DNA from: Embiotoca jacksoni
Lineage: Eukaryota; Chordata; Actinopteri; Embiotocidae
Assembly: GCA_022577435.1 (NCBI GenBank)
Contig: JAKOON010000019.1
Location: 1,673,759 to 1,737,758, forward strand
Length of the DNA: 64,000 bases
Direction: 5' to 3'
Position numbers and translations under genes: made by a program. The notes beneath the pieces are model-generated. The model was not told where the DNA came from. It worked only from the letters and a program-made list of their open reading frames with translations, and searched no databases. The first letter of the stretch is position 1. Each line of letters starts with the position of its first letter. This document shows, one piece after another, positions 38,231-51,200 of the stretch.

Positions 38231-40544
38231 CCTGTTCAGGTCTGGTAAATGCTTAAAGTGCACTGAAGGCAATAGTGATTGTTTTTAATATTATAACAGA
38301 CTTGGGGGGATTTGACTCATGAATCTCGTAAATGAAGACTCAACTTGAGAAAATCCAAAAAGACTTGTGACTCAACTTTGATGACTACTCTCAGACTTTG
38401 AAGTGTGCAAAGGAATCAAGTCTAATTTTTCTTGACTACAGATATATTTTTGGTTGATTCCACAGCAGCCGGTCATATTACTGTAGCATTAGTGAAATGT
38501 ACATTTAAGAGTTTACACAAGTAGACTGGCAAAAGTCTGTGTTTAGGATTTTCACGTGACAAAATAGTCTGACCATAAAGTCCCGTCAGCAGCTGTTCCA
38601 GAAAGTTTGACTGAATCAGAAGATCTTCTTAGCTGGAGTTTGGCTGGTTGTCACATAACTGCGGATGATCACATTTTCTGGGGATTTCAAGGACACACAA
38701 CTTGAGATTGAAAGTTAATTCTTCTAAAAACTGAGGCCAACAAAAAGAAATCTCACAACACGGCCCATTTAGAAACTCTTCTGGAGCTTTTGATCACATC
38801 ACAAGATCGTCCTCTGTTTGCCCAGTTATCATCACATTTTGCAAACTTATACTTCTTCAGTCTTAAACTATGTTTTAATCAAAGTTTAGTGCTTGAACTC
38901 ACGATTTCACAGCCAAGACATGAGACATTAAAGTCTCATAAAATGCTATTTTGCTCTATTACAACTTGGATCTCATACAATCTAAGACTATTTGTGTTGT
39001 TCGAATATGTTGTTGTAATAATTTTTAAATGTTGCCTTCTTGTTCAAATCTTGTGAATGTTGATGATGTTGTGTCCTAAATCAGAAACAAGTTTGAACAT
39101 CTTTAAATAAGAGAGCTGCTTCACTGATGTGATTCTGGAGTTCTTTTGCCCACAGAGCAAAGATCACAGCCCACTTCACGTAATTACACAGTGGACCAAC
39201 CCTCAGTCTGCTATGTTAGGAGTATTTCATCCCTGCCAAAGAGAAGAAAGAAAAATGCTGCTTTATACTGCTCCCATAAAATTCAGATGAGTGCCTTCTC
39301 TTTTTTCCTGTCCCGCCATTAAAACTTGAGATATTTTCCTGTGCGGGAACATTGTGGGGGCAACAATGCTTAACACCAACAATAGCCAGCTCCCCAAGTC
39401 AGTTCACAGCTTAACTTCAAGTACCCACCATTGTTCTGTATTGTTATAGTAGCATATGTGTGAGGGTAGTAAAAAGGGGTTGCTGGAGGGGTGGGGGTGG
39501 GGGTGGGGATCCACCTCAACAGAGTCCTCATGTAACACCCTCTCAGCCTCCTGCAGAACATCCAACACAATGCAGTGCAGGAATTTTGATGGTTTTTCAG
39601 GGACTGTCTGTGGAATTGTCCCCATGTGCTTTACAAGGGGGTGTCCTGCTTTTCCCCACGACCTTCGTGACACACGGGAACCTCCTCACCCTGACCTCTG
39701 ACCCCTTCTCTCAACTAAAAACACACACACACACACACAATCTGAAGCAGGTTTAAAAATGGGGCCAGTCAACTGGCACACAGAGAAAAAGCCATGCAGA
39801 TGAGACAGATAGCACAAATAATTCACACTAGTGTTATTGCTCCCCTGGGATGTAAAACAGCATCTTCTGACACCCCACCACCCTCAAAATACCACAAGAG
39901 TGTGATCAGCAGGGTGCATGTTTTACCTGCTAACCTTTCACATACCAGAGATATCTATCGGTCAAACCACAAACACATCAGGCTTGATCTGTTGATCTTA
40001 CCACTTGTCTTTTCCTCAGCAAAGTGTTGCACGACTGAAAAATATCCTTAGATATGACTGAAATCTAAGTTCCTGAACTGACCTCAAATTATTAAATAGC
40101 ATTAACAAATGCCGAAAATATATTGGTTTGGTAAAATTACAATCTGCAAGCCAAAAAAATGTTGGAATATAAATTAAAAAAAAGTACTAATGCGTGTAAG
40201 TGTAATGATGACAGAGATTTATCTCTTGATAAGACTTTTAAAGTGCAACCACTGCCTCCTCCCTGCAGATGCGGACTGACTGAGGCTGCCACCTGGTGTT
40301 TGCCAAGTGTAAATAAAACCGATGACGTCGGACTCGACTAACTGCTACTGTGGGATGACAGGGGGAAGAGGGAGGAGAGAACGAAGGAGGCATATCTGAA
40401 TAAAAGTAGAAATTATAGTGCCTGACCATTGCATTCAAAATGTTGAAAAATCCAGATAATACAGAAGTGTTATCAGCAATATTTACTTCAAAACTGACAA
40501 AATACTCATGATGCAGGAAATGGCCCCTCTTAGCTATATTTGAT
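38231..40544. other. Intergenic region, nothing recognised
   Basis: AT-rich spacer with a small G-rich GGGGTGG run (39487-39508) and (CA)n at 39720-39739. No exon, RNA gene or transposon end was recognised. Confidence 0.5.
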
Positions 40545-40548
40545 CGTC

Positions 40549-40745
40549 GTTAGGGCCCGAGCACCGAATGGTGCGAAAGGCCTATTTTTCTTCAAGGAAA
40601 TCTTCTTCCCTATTATTCTCGTTCACTAAGCTTAATCGCCTTTTTGCCGGCTTTAACATATTCAAAAACTCATGAAACTTAGAACCCGCGTCAGTTGAGG
40701 TGAAAAATTGACATATCGCAGTGGATTCGCGAGAGGGCGTGGCCA
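40549..40745 (+). mobile_element. Terminal fragment of a GGGCCCGAGCAC-type fish repeat
   Basis: TTAGGGCCCGAGCACCGA, then GGTGCGAAAGGCC, a TTCTTC/ATTATT stretch, CATATTCAAAAACTCATGAA and GAGGGCGTGGC form a pattern I associate with a common dispersed fish element ending in TTAGGGCCCGAGCAC. The opposite end is not in the window, and satellite sequence takes over after about 40745. The family name is not certain. Confidence 0.5.
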
Positions 40746-41090
40746 AATGAAAGTCATTATGAAGACATGGTATAGTAGGACTTTTTTGTCATATTTTGGA
40801 CTTTTGACTTTTTGACTTTTTTATCACTTTTTGGACATGACAAAAAAGTAATACTGTAGCATGTCGTCCAAAATATGAATATAAAGTCTTACTATAGCAT
40901 GTCATTCTAACTTATCGTGTGACTTTTTTTTTAATCATATTTCGGACGACATTAAAGAAGTATGACATACTGTAGTCTTAAGTATTTTACATTTTTTTGG
41001 CAGAAAAAAAAGTCATACTATAGTATGACAAAATATGGACGACTAACTTATGCATGTAGTCTATGATGTAAAAGAAACATACATGCTATA
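40746..41090. repeat. Left edge of the satellite block
   Basis: Degenerate copies of the motifs that dominate both arrays to the right: CATACTATAGYATG, GTCGTCCAAAATATGA and GACTTTTTT. No complete 1,147-bp unit is present here. Confidence 0.75.
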
Positions 41091-41118
41091 AGTATGACTT
41101 CCGTTGAAGTTATGTCAT

Positions 41119-41192
41119 GCAGCACAATGGTGCAGTTGTCAGTGTCGTCGTCTCACAATCTCGAGGTCCCCGGTTCGATCCCGGCCTGGGAC
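41119..41192 (+). repeat. tRNA-like module 1 (V-SINE-type head), first unit
   Basis: A-box-like TGGTGCAGTTGT and B-box GGTTCGATCCC are correctly ordered and spaced, with a four-pair T-stem (CCGG/CCGG). They are followed by TGGGACTTTCTATGTGG and TTTGCATGTTCCTGC, which resemble the head-body junction of fish V-SINEs (DANA/HE1 type). The acceptor arms do not pair, so this is not a tRNA gene. Seven copies occur, at 41119, 42267 and onward to 48005. Confidence 0.7.
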
Positions 41193-41385
41193 TTTCTATG
41201 TGGAATTTGCATGTTCCTGCATAGTAATAAGTAAATTAAAATATGTCATCCATAACATGGAGGACTAACTTATGCATGTTATCATGCATGTAGTCCATGA
41301 TGTAAATCAAACATCATGCATATAGTCGTAAATGTGACAAAGTCACACTTCAAGCAAGAACATGCAATCCACCACAGACAGAGTT

Positions 41386-41456
41386 CCAAGCCCCTGATCG
41401 AAGCGAGTACTTCCTGATAGTGAGACGACGACACTAGCGACTGCAGAGTTGTGTGG
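41386..41456 (-). repeat. tRNA-like module 2 (degenerate head), first unit
   Basis: The reverse complement contains GTGTCGTCGTCTCACTATC and CGCTTCGATCAGG, clearly related to module 1, followed by GGTGGATTGCATGTTCTTG. A and B boxes are degenerate. It faces module 1 across an AT-rich centre. Confidence 0.6.
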
Positions 41457-41513
41457 CCTTTATTGCATGTTTGTCTGACTTACATCACTTATATGACTTT
41501 TAAACATTTTATG

Positions 41514-41588
41514 GCAGAAGGTACTGTGGTGGAGTGGTTAGTGTTGTCGCCTTCCAGTCAGAAGGTTCCAGGTTCCATTCTTGCCCTT
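41514..41588 (+). repeat. tRNA-like module 3, first unit
   Basis: A-box-like TGGTGGAGTGGTTAG and B-box GGTTCCATTC here (GGTTCGATTC in most other units) flank GTCGCCTTCCAGTCAGAAGG. It forms the left arm of the best inverted pair. Confidence 0.65.
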
Positions 41589-41623
41589 GACGTGACTTTA
41601 CATCTTGATGTTAATGTCATCAT

Positions 41624-41692
41624 TTCCAGAGCGAGGCTCGAACCTGGAACCTTCTGACTGGGAGGCAACCGTGACAACCACCGCACTGTTGA
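41624..41692 (-). repeat. tRNA-like module 4, first unit
   Basis: The reverse complement has GCGGTGGTTGTCAC, CCCAGTCAGAAGGTTCCAGG and B-box GGTTCGAGCCT. Modules 3 and 4, with their flanks (TTATTGCATG...TATGACTTTTAAACAT), make arms of over 110 bases around a loop of about 62. Confidence 0.65.
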
Positions 41693-41748
41693 TCTCTCTT
41701 CCCTAACATGTTTAAAAGTCATATAAGTCAGACAAGCATGCAATAAAG

Positions 41749-41796
41749 GCAGCAAAATGGTGCAGTTCCAAGCCAGCGCTGACAGGGGGCCTGGAA
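41749..41796 (+). repeat. tRNA-like module 5 (truncated), first unit
   Basis: GCAGCAAAATGGTGCAGTT matches the 5' part of module 1 and GGGGGCCTGGAACTTTGTG matches its 3' junction, but the B box is missing. Confidence 0.5.
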
Positions 41797-41938
41797 CTTT
41801 GTGTGTGGAGGATTCTTGTTGAATGAAATGTTTCACATTATGGACTACAGGCATAAGTTAGTCATCCATGTTATGGACGATAAACTGGACTTTTAAGTTA
41901 TTAGTTTTGCAGAAGGATGCAAATACAACATAGACTGT

Positions 41939-42011
41939 CAGAGGCGGGAATTGAACCAATGACCTTCGGACTGCGAGACAACAACGCTGACAGCTGCGCC
42001 ACCCTGCTGGC
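41939..42011 (-). repeat. tRNA-like module 6, first unit
   Basis: The reverse complement carries A-box-like TGGCGCAGCTGT and a full-consensus B-box GGTTCAATTCC, 73 bases overall. It is the best-preserved Pol III-type promoter in the unit, although acceptor pairing is absent. Confidence 0.65.
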
Positions 42012-45000
42012 TAACTTAACTTTAACGAAAGTCATACTTATAGCATGTCGTCAGAAATAGCACGTATATCATATTTCTTTAATGTTGTCCAAAATGTGAT
42101 AAAAAGTCAAACCATAGCATGTTGTCCAAAGTATGACATCATATTTTGAACGACATGCTATGGCATGACTATTTGGTCATATTTTGGACGACATGCTATA
42201 GTATGACTTTTTGGTCATATTTTGGACGACATTCTATAAGTATGACTTCCGTTGAAGTTATGTCGTGCAGCACAATGGTGCAGTTGTCAGTGTCGTCGTC
42301 TCACAATCTCGAGGTCCCCGGTTCGATCCCGGCCTGGGACTTTCTATGTGGAATTTGCATGTTCCTGCATAGTAATAAGTAAATTAAAATATGTCATCCA
42401 TAACATGGAGGACTAACTTATGCATGTTATCATGCATGTAGTCCATGATGTAAATCAAACATCATGCATATAGTCGTAAATGTGACAAAGTCACACTTCA
42501 AGCAAGAACATGCAATCCACCACAGACAGAGTTCCAAGCCCCTGATCGAAACGAGTACTTCCTGATAGTGAGACGACGACACGAGCAACTGCAGAGTTGT
42601 GTGGCCTTTAGTACATGTTTGTCTGACTTACATCACTTATATGACTTTTAACCATTTTATGGCAGAAGGTACTGTGGTGGAGTGGTTAGTGTTGTCGCCT
42701 TCCAGTCAGAAGGTTCCAGGTTCGATTCTTGCCCTTGACGTGACTTTACATCTTGATGTTAATGTCATCATTTCCAGAGCGAGGCTCGAACCTGGAACCT
42801 TCTGACTGGGAGGCAACCGTGACAACCACCGCACTGTTGATCTCTCTTCCCTAACATGTTTAAAAGTCATATAAGTCAGACAAGCATGCAATAAAGGCAG
42901 CAAAATGGTGCAGTTCCAAGCCAGCGCTGACAGGGGGCCTGGAACTTTGTGTGTGGAGGATTCTTGTTGAATGAAATGTTTCACATTATGGACTACAGGC
43001 ATAAGTTAGTCATCCATGTTATGGACGATAAACTGGACTTTTAAGTTATTAGTTTTGCAGAAGGATGCAAATACAACATAGACTGTCAGAGGCGGGAATT
43101 GAACCAATGACCTTCGGACTGCGAGACAACAACGCTGACAGCTGCGCCACCCTGCTGGCTAACTTAACTTTAACGAAAGTCATACTTATAGCATGTCGTC
43201 AGAAATAGCACGTATATCATATTTCTTTAATGTTGTCCAAAATGTGATAAAAAGTCAAACCATAGCATGTTGTCCAAAGTATGACATCATATTTTGAACG
43301 ACATGCTATGGCATGACTATTTGGTCATATTTTGGACGACATGCTATAGTATGACTTTTTGGTCATATTTTGGACGACATTCTATAAGTATGACTTCCGT
43401 TGAAGTTATGTCATGCAGCACAATGGTGCAGTTGTCAGTGTCGTCGTCTCACAATCTCGAGGTCCCCGGTTCGATCCCGCCTGGGACTTTCTATGTGGAA
43501 TTTGCATGTTCCTGCATAGTAATAAGTAAATTAAAATATGTCATCCATAACATGGAGGACTAACTTATGCATGTTATCATGCATGTAGTCCATGATGTAA
43601 ATCAAACATCATGCATATAGTCGTAAATGTGACAAAGTCACACTTCAAGCAAGAACATGCAATCCACCACAGACAGAGTTCCAAGCCCCTGATCGAAGCG
43701 AGTACTTCCTGATAGTGAGACGACGACACTAGCGACTGCAGAGTTGTGTGGCCTTTATTGCATGTTTGTCTGACTTACATCACTTATATGACTTTTAAAC
43801 ATTTTATGGCAGAAGGTACTGTGGTGGAGTGGTTAGTGTTGTCGCCTTCCAGTCAGAAGGTTCCAGGTTCCATTCTTGCCCTTGACGTGACTTTACATCT
43901 TGATGTTAATGTCATCATTTCCAGAGCGAGGCTCGAACCTGGAACCTTCTGACTGGGAGGCAACCGTGACAACCACCGCACTGTTGATCTCTCTTCCCTA
44001 ACATGTTTAAAAGTCATATAAGTCAGACAAGCATGCAATAAAGGCAGCAAAATGGTACAGTTCCAAGCCAGCGCTGACAGGGGGCCTGGAACTTTGTGTG
44101 TGGAGGATTCTTGTTGAATGAAATGTTTCACATTATGGACTACAGGCATAAGTTAGTCATCCATGTTATGGACGATAAACTGGACTTTTAAGTTATTAGT
44201 TTTGCAGAAAGAAGCAAATTCAACACAGACTGTCAGAGGTGGGAATTGAACCAATGACCTTCGGACTGCGAGACAACAACGCTGTCAGCTGCGCCACCCT
44301 GCTGGCTAACTTAACTTTAACGAAAGTCATACTTATAGCATGTCGTCAGAAATAGCACGTATATCATATTTCTTTAATGTTGTCCAAAATGTGATAAAAA
44401 GTCATACCATAGCATGTTGTCCAAAGTATGACATCATATTTTGAACGACATGCTATGGCATGACTATTTGGTCATATTTTGGACGACATGCTATAGTATG
44501 ACTTTTTGGTCATATTTTGGACGACATTCTATAAGTATGACTTCCGTTGAAGTTATGTCATGCAGCACAATGGTGCAGTTGTCAGTGTCGTCGTCTCACA
44601 ATCTCGAGGTCCCCGGTTCGATCCCGCCTGGGACTTTCTATGTGGAATTTGCATGTTCCTGCATAGTAATAAGTAAATTAAAATATGTCATCCATAACAT
44701 GGAGGACTAACTTATGCATGTTATCATGCATGTAGTCCATGATGTAAATCAAACATCATGCATATAGTCGTAAATGTGACAAAGTCACACTTCAAGCAAG
44801 AACATGCAATCCACCACAGACAGAGTTCCAAGCCCCTGATCGAAGCGAGTACTTCCTGATAGTGAGACGACGACACTAGCGACTGCAGAGTTGTGTGGCC
44901 TTTATTGCATGTTTGTCTGACTTACATCACTTATATGACTTTTAACCATTTTATGGCAGAAGGTACTGTGGTGGAGTGGTTAGTGTTGTCGCCTTCCAGT

Positions 45001-48000
45001 CAGAAGGTTCCAGGTTCGATTCTTGCCCTTGACGTGACTTTACATCTTGATGTTAATGTCATCATTTCCAGAGCGAGGCTCGAACCTGGAACCTTCTGAC
45101 TGGGAGGCAACCGTGACAACCACCGCACTGTTGATCTCTCTTCCCTAACATGTTTAAAAGTCATATAAGTCAGACAAGCATGCAATAAAGGCAGCAAAAT
45201 GGTGCAGTTCCAAGCCAGCGCTGACAGGGGGCCTGGAACTTTGTGTGTGGAGGATTCTTGTTGAATGAAATGTTTCACATTATGGACTACAGGCATAAGT
45301 TAGTCATCCATGTTATGGACGATAAACTGGACTTTTAAGTTATTAGTTTTGCAGAAAGAAGCAAATTCAACACAGACTGTCAGAGGTGGGAATTGAACCA
45401 ATGACCTTCGGACTGCGAGACAACAACGCTGACAGCTGCGCCACCCTGCTGGCTAACTTAACTTTAACGAAAGTCATACTTATAGCATGTCGTCAGAAAT
45501 AGCACGTATATCATATTTCTTTAATGTTGTCCAAAATGTGATAAAAAGTCAAACCATAGCATGTTGTCCAAAGTATGACATCATATTTTGAACGACATGC
45601 TATGGCATGACTATTTGGTCATATTTTGGACGACATGCTATAGTATGACTTTTTGGTCATATTTTGGACGACATTCTATAAGTATGACTTCCGTTGAAGT
45701 TATGTCGTGCAGCACAATGGTGCAGTTGTCAGTGTCGTCGTCTCACAATCTCGAGGTCCCCGGTTCGATCCCGGCCTGGGACTTTCTATGTGGAATTTGC
45801 ATGTTCCTGCATAGTAATAAGTAAATTAAAATATGTCATCCATAACATGGAGGACTAACTTATGCATGTTATCATGCATGTAGTCCATGATGTAAATCAA
45901 ACATCATGCATATAGTCGTAAATGTGACAAAGTCACACTTCAAGCAAGAACATGCAATCCACCACAGACAGAGTTCCAAGCCCCTGATCGAAGCGAGTAC
46001 TTCCTGATAGTGAGACGACGACACTAGCGACTGCGGAGTTGTGTGGCCTTTATTGCATGTTTGTCTGACTTACATCACTTATATGACTTTTAAACATTTT
46101 ATGGCAGAAGGTACTGTGGTGGAGTGGTTAGTGTTGTCGCCTTCCAGTCAGAAGGTTCCAGGTTCGATTCTTGCCCTTGACGTGACTTTACATCTTGATG
46201 TTAATGTCATCATTTCCAGAGCGAGGCTCGAACCTGGAACCTTCTGACTGGGAGGCAACCGTGACAACCACCGCACTGTTGATCTCTCTTCCCTAACATG
46301 TTTAAAAGTCATATAAGTCAGACAAGCATGCAATAAAGGCAGCAAAATGGTGCAGTTCCAAGCCAGCGCTGACAGGGGGCCTGGAACTTTGTGTGTGGAG
46401 GATTCTTGTTGAATGAAATGTTTCACATTATGGACTACAGGCATAAGTTAGTCATCCATGTTATGGACGATAAACTGGACTTTTAAGTTATTAGTTTTGC
46501 AGAAAGAAGCAAATTCAACACAGACTGTCAGAGGTGGGAATTGAACCAATGACCTTCGGACTGCGAGACAACAACGCTGACAGCTGCGCCACCCTGCTGG
46601 CTAACTTAACTTTAACGAAAGTCATACTTATAGCATGTCGTCAGAAATAGCACGTATATCATATTTCTTTAATGTTGTCCAAAATGTGATAAAAAGTCAT
46701 ACCATAGCATGTTGTCCAAAGTATGACATCATATTTTGAACGACATGCTATGGCATGACTATTTGGTCATATTTTGGACGACATGCTATAGTATGACTTT
46801 TTGGTCATATTTTGGACGACATTCTATAAGTATGACTTCCGTTGAAGTTATGTCGTGCAGCACAATGGTGCAGTTGTCAGTGTCGTCGTCTCACAATCTC
46901 GAGGTCCCCGGTTCGATCCCGGCCTGGGACTTTCTATGTGGAATTTGCATGTTCCTGCATAGTAATAAGTAAATTAAAATATGTCATCCATAACATGGAG
47001 GACTAACTTATGCATGTTATCATGCATGTAGTCCATGATGTAAATCAAACATCATGCATATAGTCGTAAATGTGACAAAGTCACACTTCAAGCAAGAACA
47101 TGCAATCCACCACAGACAGAGTTCCAAGCCCCTGATCGAAGCGAGTACTTCCTGATAGTGAGACGACGACACTAGCGACTGCAGAGTTGTGTGGCCTTTA
47201 TTGCATGTTTGTCTGACTTACATCACTTATATGACTTTTAAACATTTTATGGCAGAAGGTACTGTGGTGGAGTGGTTAGTGTTGTCGCCTTCCAGTCAGA
47301 AGGTTCCAGGTTCGATTCTTGCCCTTGACGTGACTTTACATCTTGATGTTAATGTCATCATTTCCAGAGCGAGGCTCGAACCTGGAACCTTCTGACTGGG
47401 AGGCAACCGTGACAACCACCGCACTGTTGATCTCTCTTCCCTAACATGTTTAAAAGTCATATAAGTCAGACAAGCATGCAATAAAGGCAGCAAAATGGTG
47501 CAGTTCCAAGCCAGCGCTGACAGGGGGCCTGGAACTTTGTGTGTGGAGGATTCTTGTTGAATGAAATGTTTCACATTATGGACTACAGGCATAAGTTAGT
47601 CATCCATGTTATGGACGATAAACTGGACTTTTAAGTTATTAGTTTTGCAGAAGGATGCAAATACAACATAGACTGTCAGAGGCGGGAATTGAACCAATGA
47701 CCTTCGGACTGCGAGACAACAACGCTGACAGCTGCGCCACCCTGCTGGCTAACTTAACTTTAACGAAAGTCATACTTATAGCATGTCGTCAGAAATAGCA
47801 CGTATATCATATTTCTTTAATGTTGTCCAAAATGTGATAAAAAGTCATACCATAGCATGTTGTCCAAAGTATGACATCATATTTTGAACGACATGCTATG
47901 GCATGACTATTTGGTCATATTTTGGACGACATGCTATAGTATGACTTTTTGGTCATATTTTGGACGACATTCTATAAGTATGACTTCCGTTGAAGTTATG

Positions 48001-48228
48001 TCATGCAGCACAATGGTGCAGTTGTCAGTGTCGTCGTCTCACAATCTCGAGGTCCCCGGTTCGATCCCGCCTGGGACTTTCTATGTGGAATTTGCATGTT
48101 CCTGCATAGTAATAAGTAAATTAAAATATGTCATCCATAACATGGAGGACTAACTTATGCATGTTATCATGCATGTAGTCCATGATGTAAATCAAACATC
48201 ATGCATATAGTCGTAAATGTGACAAAGT

Positions 48229-51200
48229 CAAACTATAGCATGACTTTATTGCCATTTTGTGGACTATTTTTTTTATTATTTTGATTGATGTTATGGACAA
48301 CATACTATGGTATAACTTTCTCTTCATATTTTAGACAACATACTGTAGTCTTAAGTAATTTTAATTTTTTCGGCAGAAAAAAAAAGTCATACTATAGCAT
48401 GACTTTATTGCCATTTTGTGGACTAATTCTTTTTTATTATTTTGCATGATGTTATGGACGACATACTGTGGTATAACTTTCTCTTCATATTTTAGACAAC
48501 ATACTGTAGTCTTAAGTATTTTTAATTTTTTTGTCAGAAAAAAAAGTCATACTATAGCATGACTTTTTTGCAATTTTTTGGACGAATTTTTTTTATTATT
48601 TTGCATGATGTTATGGACGACATACTATGGTATAACTTTCTCTTCATATTTTAGACAACATACTGTCATCTTACGTATTTTTAATTTTTTTGGCAGAAAA
48701 AAAAAAATCATAATATAGCATGACTTTTTTGCCGTTTTTTGGATTAATTTTTTTATTGTTTTGATTGATGTTTTGGACGACATACTGTGGTATAACTTTC
48801 TCTCCATATTTTAGACAACATACTGTAGTCTTAAGTATTTTTAATTTTTTTGGCAGAAAAAAAAAGTCATACTATAGCATGACTTTTTTGCCATTTTGTG
48901 GACTAATTTTTTTATTATTTTGATTGATGTTATGGATGACATAGCTATGGTATAACTTTCTCTTCATATTTTAGACAACATACTGTAGTCTTAAGTATTT
49001 TTTATTTTTTCGGCAGAAAAAAAAAGTCATACTATAGCCTGACTTTTTTGCAATTTTTTGGACCAAAAAAATGTCATAATATAGCATGACTTTTTTGCCA
49101 TTTTTTGGACGAATTTTTTTTATTATTTTGCATGATGTTTTGGACGACATACTATGGTATAACTTTCTCTTCATATTTTAGACAACATACTGTAGTCTTA
49201 AGTATTTTTAATTTTTTCGGCAGAAAAAAAAAAGTCATACTATAGCCTGACTTTTTTTGCCATTTTTTGGACCAAAAAAATGTCATACTATAGGATGATG
49301 TTTTGGACGACATACTATGGTAAAACTTTCTCTTCATATTTTAGACAACATACTGTCATCTTACGTATTTTTAATTTTTTTGGCAGAAAAAAAAAATCAT
49401 AATATAGCATGACTTTTTTGCCGTTTTTTGGATTAATTTTTTTATTGTTTTGATTGATGTTTTGGACGACATACTGTGGTATAACTTTCTCTTCATATTT
49501 TAGACAACATACTGTAGTCTTAAGTATTTTTAATTTTTTCGGCAGAAAAAAAAAGTCATACTATAGCATGACTTTATTGCCATTTTTTGGACGAATTTTT
49601 TTATTATTTTGATTGATGTTATGGACAACATACTATGGTAAAACTTTCTCTTCATATTTTAGACAACATACTGTAGTCTTAAGTATTTTTAATTTTTTTG
49701 GCTGAAAAAAAAGTCATACTATAGCCTGACTTTTTTTTGCCGTTTTTTGGACCAAAAAAATGTCATACTATAGGATGATGTTTTGGACGACATACTATGG
49801 TAAAACTTTCTCTTCATATTTTAGACAACATACTGTAGTCTTAAGTATTTTTAATTTTTTTGGTAGAAAAAAAAGTCACACTATAGCATGACTTTTGTGA
49901 TCTTTTTTTTGGACCAAAAAAATGTCATACTATAGGATGATGTTTTGGACGACATACTATTGTAAAACTTTCTCTTCATATTTTAGACAACATACTGTAG
50001 TCTTAAGTATTTTTAATTTTTTCGGCAGAAAAAAAAAGTCATACTATAGCATGACTTTTTTGCCATTTTGTGGACTAATTTTTTTATTATTTTGATTGAT
50101 GTTATGGACGACATACTATGGTAAAACTTTCTCTTCATATTTTAGACAACATACTGTAGTCTTAAGTATTTTTAATTTTTTTGTCAGAAAAAAAAGTCAT
50201 ACTATAGCATGACTTTTTTGCAATTTTTTGGACAAATTTTTTTTATTATTTTGCATGATGTTATGGACGACATACTATGGTATAACTTTCTCTTCATATT
50301 TTAGACAACATACTGTCATCTTACGTATTTTTAATTTTTTTGGCAGAAAAAAAAAAATCATAATATAGCATGACTTTTTTGCCGTTTTTTGGATTAATTT
50401 TTTTATTGTTTTGATTGATGTTTTGGACGACATACTGTGGTATAACTTTCTCTTCATATTTTAGACAACATACTGTAGTCTTAAGTATTTTTAATTTTTT
50501 TGGCAGAAAAAAAAAGTCATACTATAGCATGACTTTTTTGCCATTTTGTGGACTAATTTTTTTATTATTTTGATTGATGTTATGGATGACATAGCTATGG
50601 TATAACTTTCTCTTCATATTTTAGACAACATACTGTAGTCTTAAGTATTTTTTATTTTTTCGGCAGAAAAAAAAAGTCATACTATAGCCTGACTTTTTTG
50701 CAATTTTTTGGACCAAAAAAATGTCATAATATAGCATGACTTTTTTGCCATTTTTTGGACGAATTTTTTTTATTATTTTGCATGATGTTTTGGACGACAT
50801 ACTATGGTATAACTTTCTCTTCATATTTTAGACAACATACTGTAGTCTTAAGTATTTTTAATTTTTTCGGCAGAAAAAAAAAAGTCATACTATAGCCTGA
50901 CTTTTTTTGCCATTTTTTGGACCAAAAAAATGTCATACTATAGGATGATGTTTTGGACGACATACTATGGTAAAACTTTCTCTTCATATTTTAGACAACA
51001 TACTGTCATCTTACGTATTTTTAATTTTTTTGGCAGAAAAAAAAAATCATAATATAGCATGACTTTTTTGCCGTTTTTTGGATTAATTTTTTTATTGTTT
51101 TGATTGATGTTTTGGACGACATACTGTGGTATAACTTTCTCTTCATATTTTAGACAACATACTGTAGTCTTAAGTATTTTTAATTTTTTCGGCAGAAAAA

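Larger units (their letters stand above)
41091..48228. repeat. 1,147-bp macrosatellite, about 6.2 copies, with paired tRNA-like modules
   Basis: The same sequence recurs with a period of 1,147-1,148 bp (the word GTGTGGCCTTTA begins at 41451, 42599, 43746, 44893, 46041 and 47189), with few differences between copies. Each unit holds six tRNA-like stretches in alternating orientation (+ - + - + -). They form three inverted pairs with arms facing inward and are followed by CATRCTATAGYATG and GGACGACAT motifs. Copy-specific variants exist: GATCCCGGCC against GATCCCGCC in the first module, and GGTTCGATTC against GGTTCCATTC in the third. The short open frames repeated in every unit are by-products. 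Confidence 0.95.

Noticed and set aside
41119..48080. Cluster of genuine tRNA genes
   Set aside because: A and B boxes are present but the acceptor arms do not pair and anticodon arms are not convincing; the V-SINE-like continuation points to SINE heads.
41451..48153. Repeated 68-, 78-, 89- and 98-codon frames in every macrosatellite unit
   Set aside because: They lie over the inverted tRNA-like modules on both strands, have no protein family character, and recur only because the unit does.
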